DNA of 8,028 nt, from positions 15,534 to 23,561 of the forward strand of contig MFZI01000069.1 in assembly GCA_001789355.1 (NCBI GenBank), read 5' to 3'. Positions 6,483-8,028 of this stretch are shown here, in pieces. Position 1 is the stretch's first letter. Every line of letters starts with the position of its first letter. A program made the translations under genes and the position numbers. The stretch comes from Candidatus Roizmanbacteria bacterium RIFCSPHIGHO2_01_FULL_39_8 (GTDB lineage: Bacteria > Patescibacteriota > Microgenomatia > UBA1406 > GWC2-37-13). The notes beneath the pieces were generated by a model, which saw only the letters and a program-made list of their open reading frames with translations, was not told the DNA's origin and did not search any database.

Positions 6483-6511
6483 ATTTTAACAGCAGGAGTG
6501 AGATTTTTCAA
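6483..6511 (-). promoter_or_regulatory. Candidate leaderless promoter of rpsB-tsf
   Basis: In the galU-rpsB gap the minus strand has TTGAAA (6506-6511, five of six matches), a 17-base spacer, then TAAAAT (6483-6488, five of six matches). The -10 ends 6 bases (TGACAA) before the ATG at 6476. Both boxes and the spacer are near ideal. Initiation at the start codon would give an mRNA with no 5' leader, leaving no room for the S2-binding leader structure that regulates rpsB in E. coli. Confidence 0.65.
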
Positions 6512-6519
6512 TTGCAAGG

Positions 6520-7395
6520 TTAATGAAGAAGGTTTTTAAGAAATGCACGAAACTCACCATTAATTTCAGAATGTTCTAGAGCGCGTTCGACAACGGTTTT
6601 CATATACTCAAGTTTATTTCCCGTATCATAATACTTACCATTCTGGATTTCTATTGCGTATACGGGATGCTTTTTGGCCAAAAGATCGATAGCCTCGGGA
6701 AGATAAAATTCACCACCGCGTCCAGGCTTTTGTGAATCTAAAATGGGAAATATGTCCGGTGTTAAAATATACCCTGACACGATCGCAAGGTTTGAAGGGG
6801 CCTTACCAGATCCTGGTTTTTCAATCAATTCTTCCACTTTCCAAACGCCGTTTTCTAATTGTTTCCCTTTTACGTAAGCGTATCGATCAGTATCTTGTGG
6901 CTTATCTGTTTTGATGCCACATAAAATCGTCGCCTCATATTGATTATAGGCATCAATCATCTGTTTTGCCCTGGGCGGATTAGACCAAACGAAATCATCT
7001 CCCCAAAGCACCAAGAAAGCCTCATTATTTAAGAGGTGTTTCGCCGATTTAATCGGAGTAGCATTTCCATAAGGACCTTTTTGCCGGATATAAATAAAAT
7101 TAGCAAGTTCAGAGATCGCTTGAACCTCTTTGAGCATCTTTTCTTTTTTGCCTTGTTGCAGATTTCGTACGAGTTCGGCATTTGGCGTATCAAAATGATC
7201 CTCGATCGCCCGTTTACTGTAACCAGTCACGATGATGACGTCTTCGATACCCGAGATAACCGCCTCCTCAACGACATATTGAATGACTGGTTTATCTACG
7301 ATAGGAAGCATCTCTTTAGGCATCGCCTTGGTTTGGGGAAGGAAGCGAGTGCCAAAACCTGCAGCAGGAATAACAACTTTAGTTATTTTATTCAT
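6520..7395 (-). CDS. galU: UTP-glucose-1-phosphate uridylyltransferase
   Basis: GalU makes UDP-glucose from UTP and glucose 1-phosphate, feeding glycan and cell-surface synthesis in the cytosol. The 291 residues have the nucleotide-binding signature at 8-36: IPAAGFGTRFLP, then TKAMPKEMLPIVDKP. Further markers are WGDDF (131-135, with the metal-binding Asp), VEELIEKPG (188-195), GGEFYLPEAI (227-236) and KYYDTGNKLEYM (254-265). The usual glycine-rich GLGHA segment is replaced by KGPYGNATPI (106-115), so a related sugar-1-phosphate nucleotidylyltransferase activity is not fully excluded. The ATG follows the Ig-like gene stop by 9 bases (TCCCTCCTT) with no Shine-Dalgarno sequence, so it is probably translated by coupling. 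The pair may share a cell-surface role, but that is inference. Confidence 0.93.
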   Translation of the reverse strand: MNKITKVVIPAAGFGTRFLPQTKAMPKEMLPIVDKPVIQYVVEEAVISGIEDVIIVTGYSKRAIEDHFDTPNAELVRNLQQGKKEKMLKEVQAISELANFIYIRQKGPYGNATPIKSAKHLLNNEAFLVLWGDDFVWSNPPRAKQMIDAYNQYEATILCGIKTDKPQDTDRYAYVKGKQLENGVWKVEELIEKPGSGKAPSNLAIVSGYILTPDIFPILDSQKPGRGGEFYLPEAIDLLAKKHPVYAIEIQNGKYYDTGNKLEYMKTVVERALEHSEINGEFRAFLKNLLH

Positions 7396-7404
7396 AAGGA
7401 GGGA

Positions 7405-7818
7405 TTATTCGAATTGAATAGTGACTTTTTGGGTAACTTTGATACTGGGATCTACTTCTGCCTCAATTTCTGCAGTTCCCGGAGTAGTAGAGACGAGATG
7501 AAACTCGGCTTTTCCGTTGCCGTCCGTAGTAACAGACTGTTCTTTAACTTGACCTAGAGTTGAAAGTAGTTTAACTGATTTGTCGGTGAGTGGCTTATCA
7601 GATTCGCTCACAACAAATACGCTTATTGTTGACTCTGTTTGACCATCGGCCTTGAGGGTAAGAGGCCACCCTATTATTTTAGATTTACTGGCTGAAGGGA
7701 GTATCTCTTCTTTGGCCCGCGTAAACTGAGTGATCGGTTTGTTAAATACGGTAACTGCGGAAAAGAAGCCAAAAGCGACAAAAAACAGAAAAAGCAGGGC
7801 AACGAGCTTTTTGTCCAT
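7405..7818 (-). CDS. Membrane-anchored single Ig-like (Big_1-type) domain protein
   Basis: The protein starts MDKK, followed by a strongly hydrophobic segment (about residues 5-23) that acts as a signal anchor or uncleaved signal peptide. There is no lipobox cysteine. After a short linker rich in Ser/Lys, residues about 50-137 form one beta-sandwich domain resembling bacterial Ig-like group 1 (invasin-type) domains: LKADGQTESTISVFV, then TDGNGKAEFHLVSTTPGTAEIEAEV. It is probably displayed outside the membrane; its partner is unknown. A longer reading from the ATG at 7824 (adding MY) exists, but the TATAAT at 7827-7832 leaves only 2 bases before that codon, so transcription from the promoter would miss it. 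The ATG at 7818 is 8 bases downstream and fits a leaderless start. The product is 137 residues. Confidence 0.8.
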   Translation of the reverse strand: MDKKLVALLFLFFVAFGFFSAVTVFNKPITQFTRAKEEILPSASKSKIIGWPLTLKADGQTESTISVFVVSESDKPLTDKSVKLLSTLGQVKEQSVTTDGNGKAEFHLVSTTPGTAEIEAEVDPSIKVTQKVTIQFE

Positions 7819-7826
7819 ATACATGG

Positions 7827-7856
7827 ATTATAGAATAGTTATTTACGGTTTGTCAA
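7827..7856 (-). promoter_or_regulatory. Consensus promoter of the Ig-like gene and galU, leaderless
   Basis: The minus strand shows a perfect -35 TTGACA (7851-7856), an 18-base spacer and a perfect -10 TATAAT (7827-7832). The -10 ends 8 bases before the ATG at 7818, so the expected start point is at or next to that codon. It is the strongest promoter in the window and marks the head of the Ig-like/galU unit, which may read on into rpsB. Confidence 0.82.
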
Positions 7857-7866
7857 ATTTCTCCAG

Positions 7867-8028
7867 TTAAAAGACTTGTTTTAATTGAGCAAATTCTTTT
7901 GTTAAGGTAGCACTTAGTGCAGTGTCAATCCCACCGTCATCCTTTACTCGCGGAATAGGTGAAAGTGCTTCGCTGAACTCATTGAATGCAAATACATGAA
8001 CAAGAGGATCTGTATATTGATAGGGAAA
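7867..8028 (-). CDS. 3' end of an unrecognised gene
   Basis: Reading from the right edge on the minus strand, 53 codons are open to a TAA at 7867-7869. The fragment begins FPYQYTDPLVHVFAFNEFSE and ends KEFAQLKQVF. The coding character looks real: a normal amino acid mix, an uninterrupted frame and a stop close to the next promoter. The AFNEFSE segment recalls the C-terminal parts of some glycoside hydrolase barrels, but the match is too short to trust, and I do not assign a function. The gene ends 10 bases before the -35 box of the Ig-like gene promoter, with no terminator hairpin in between. Confidence 0.7.
   Translation of the reverse strand, partial: FPYQYTDPLVHVFAFNEFSEALSPIPRVKDDGGIDTALSATLTKEFAQLKQVF

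Noticed and set aside
7404..7409. AATAAT 8 bases before the galU ATG as another leaderless promoter
   Set aside because: There is no recognisable -35 at usual spacing and it overlaps the stop of the preceding gene. A 9-base gap suits co-translation better.

Overview
The window looks like a piece of a Candidate Phyla Radiation (Patescibacteria) genome, most likely from the Microgenomates side. This is inferred from gene content and protein style: a very short EF-Ts, a compact rpsB-tsf-frr-rseP-proS run lacking several genes usually found in it, many Lys/Ile-rich proteins, and a small cytidylate-kinase-like protein of a kind I associate with these genomes. Stops are ordinary TAA/TGA, with TGA ending the nucleotidyltransferase gene, so there is no sign of the TGA=Gly code. 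No database search was possible and the lineage call is tentative.

Every gene I can support lies on the minus strand, so transcription runs from high to low coordinates. In that order: the 3' end of an unrecognised gene (7867-8028); a small membrane-anchored Ig-like protein (to 7818); galU; rpsB (S2); tsf (EF-Ts); frr (ribosome recycling factor); rseP (site-2 protease); a P-loop kinase of the cytidylate-kinase type; a stand-alone nucleotidyltransferase; a NUDIX hydrolase; and the 5' part of proS (prolyl-tRNA synthetase), which runs off the left edge. The core is the classical bacterial translation/envelope cluster, but pyrH is missing between tsf and frr, and uppS, cdsA and dxr are missing between frr and rseP. 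A block of three genes for nucleotide-handling enzymes sits between rseP and proS.

Two structural themes stand out. First, none of the ten visible start sites has a Shine-Dalgarno sequence. At four of them (Ig-like gene, rpsB, nucleotidyltransferase, proS) a -10 hexamer ends only 6 to 8 bases before the ATG, the geometry expected for leaderless mRNAs. The Ig-like gene has TTGACA-18-TATAAT, which also moves its start to the second ATG. Second, the only two intergenic gaps on either side of frr are filled by AT-rich imperfect inverted repeats whose arms are short tandem repeats (period 9 and period 14). One of them supplies the last codons and stop of tsf. They sit exactly where the conventional gene order has lost genes.

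There is no stretch over 300 bases without a gene. I saw no tRNA, rRNA, CRISPR array, insertion sequence, riboswitch or convincing intrinsic terminator.
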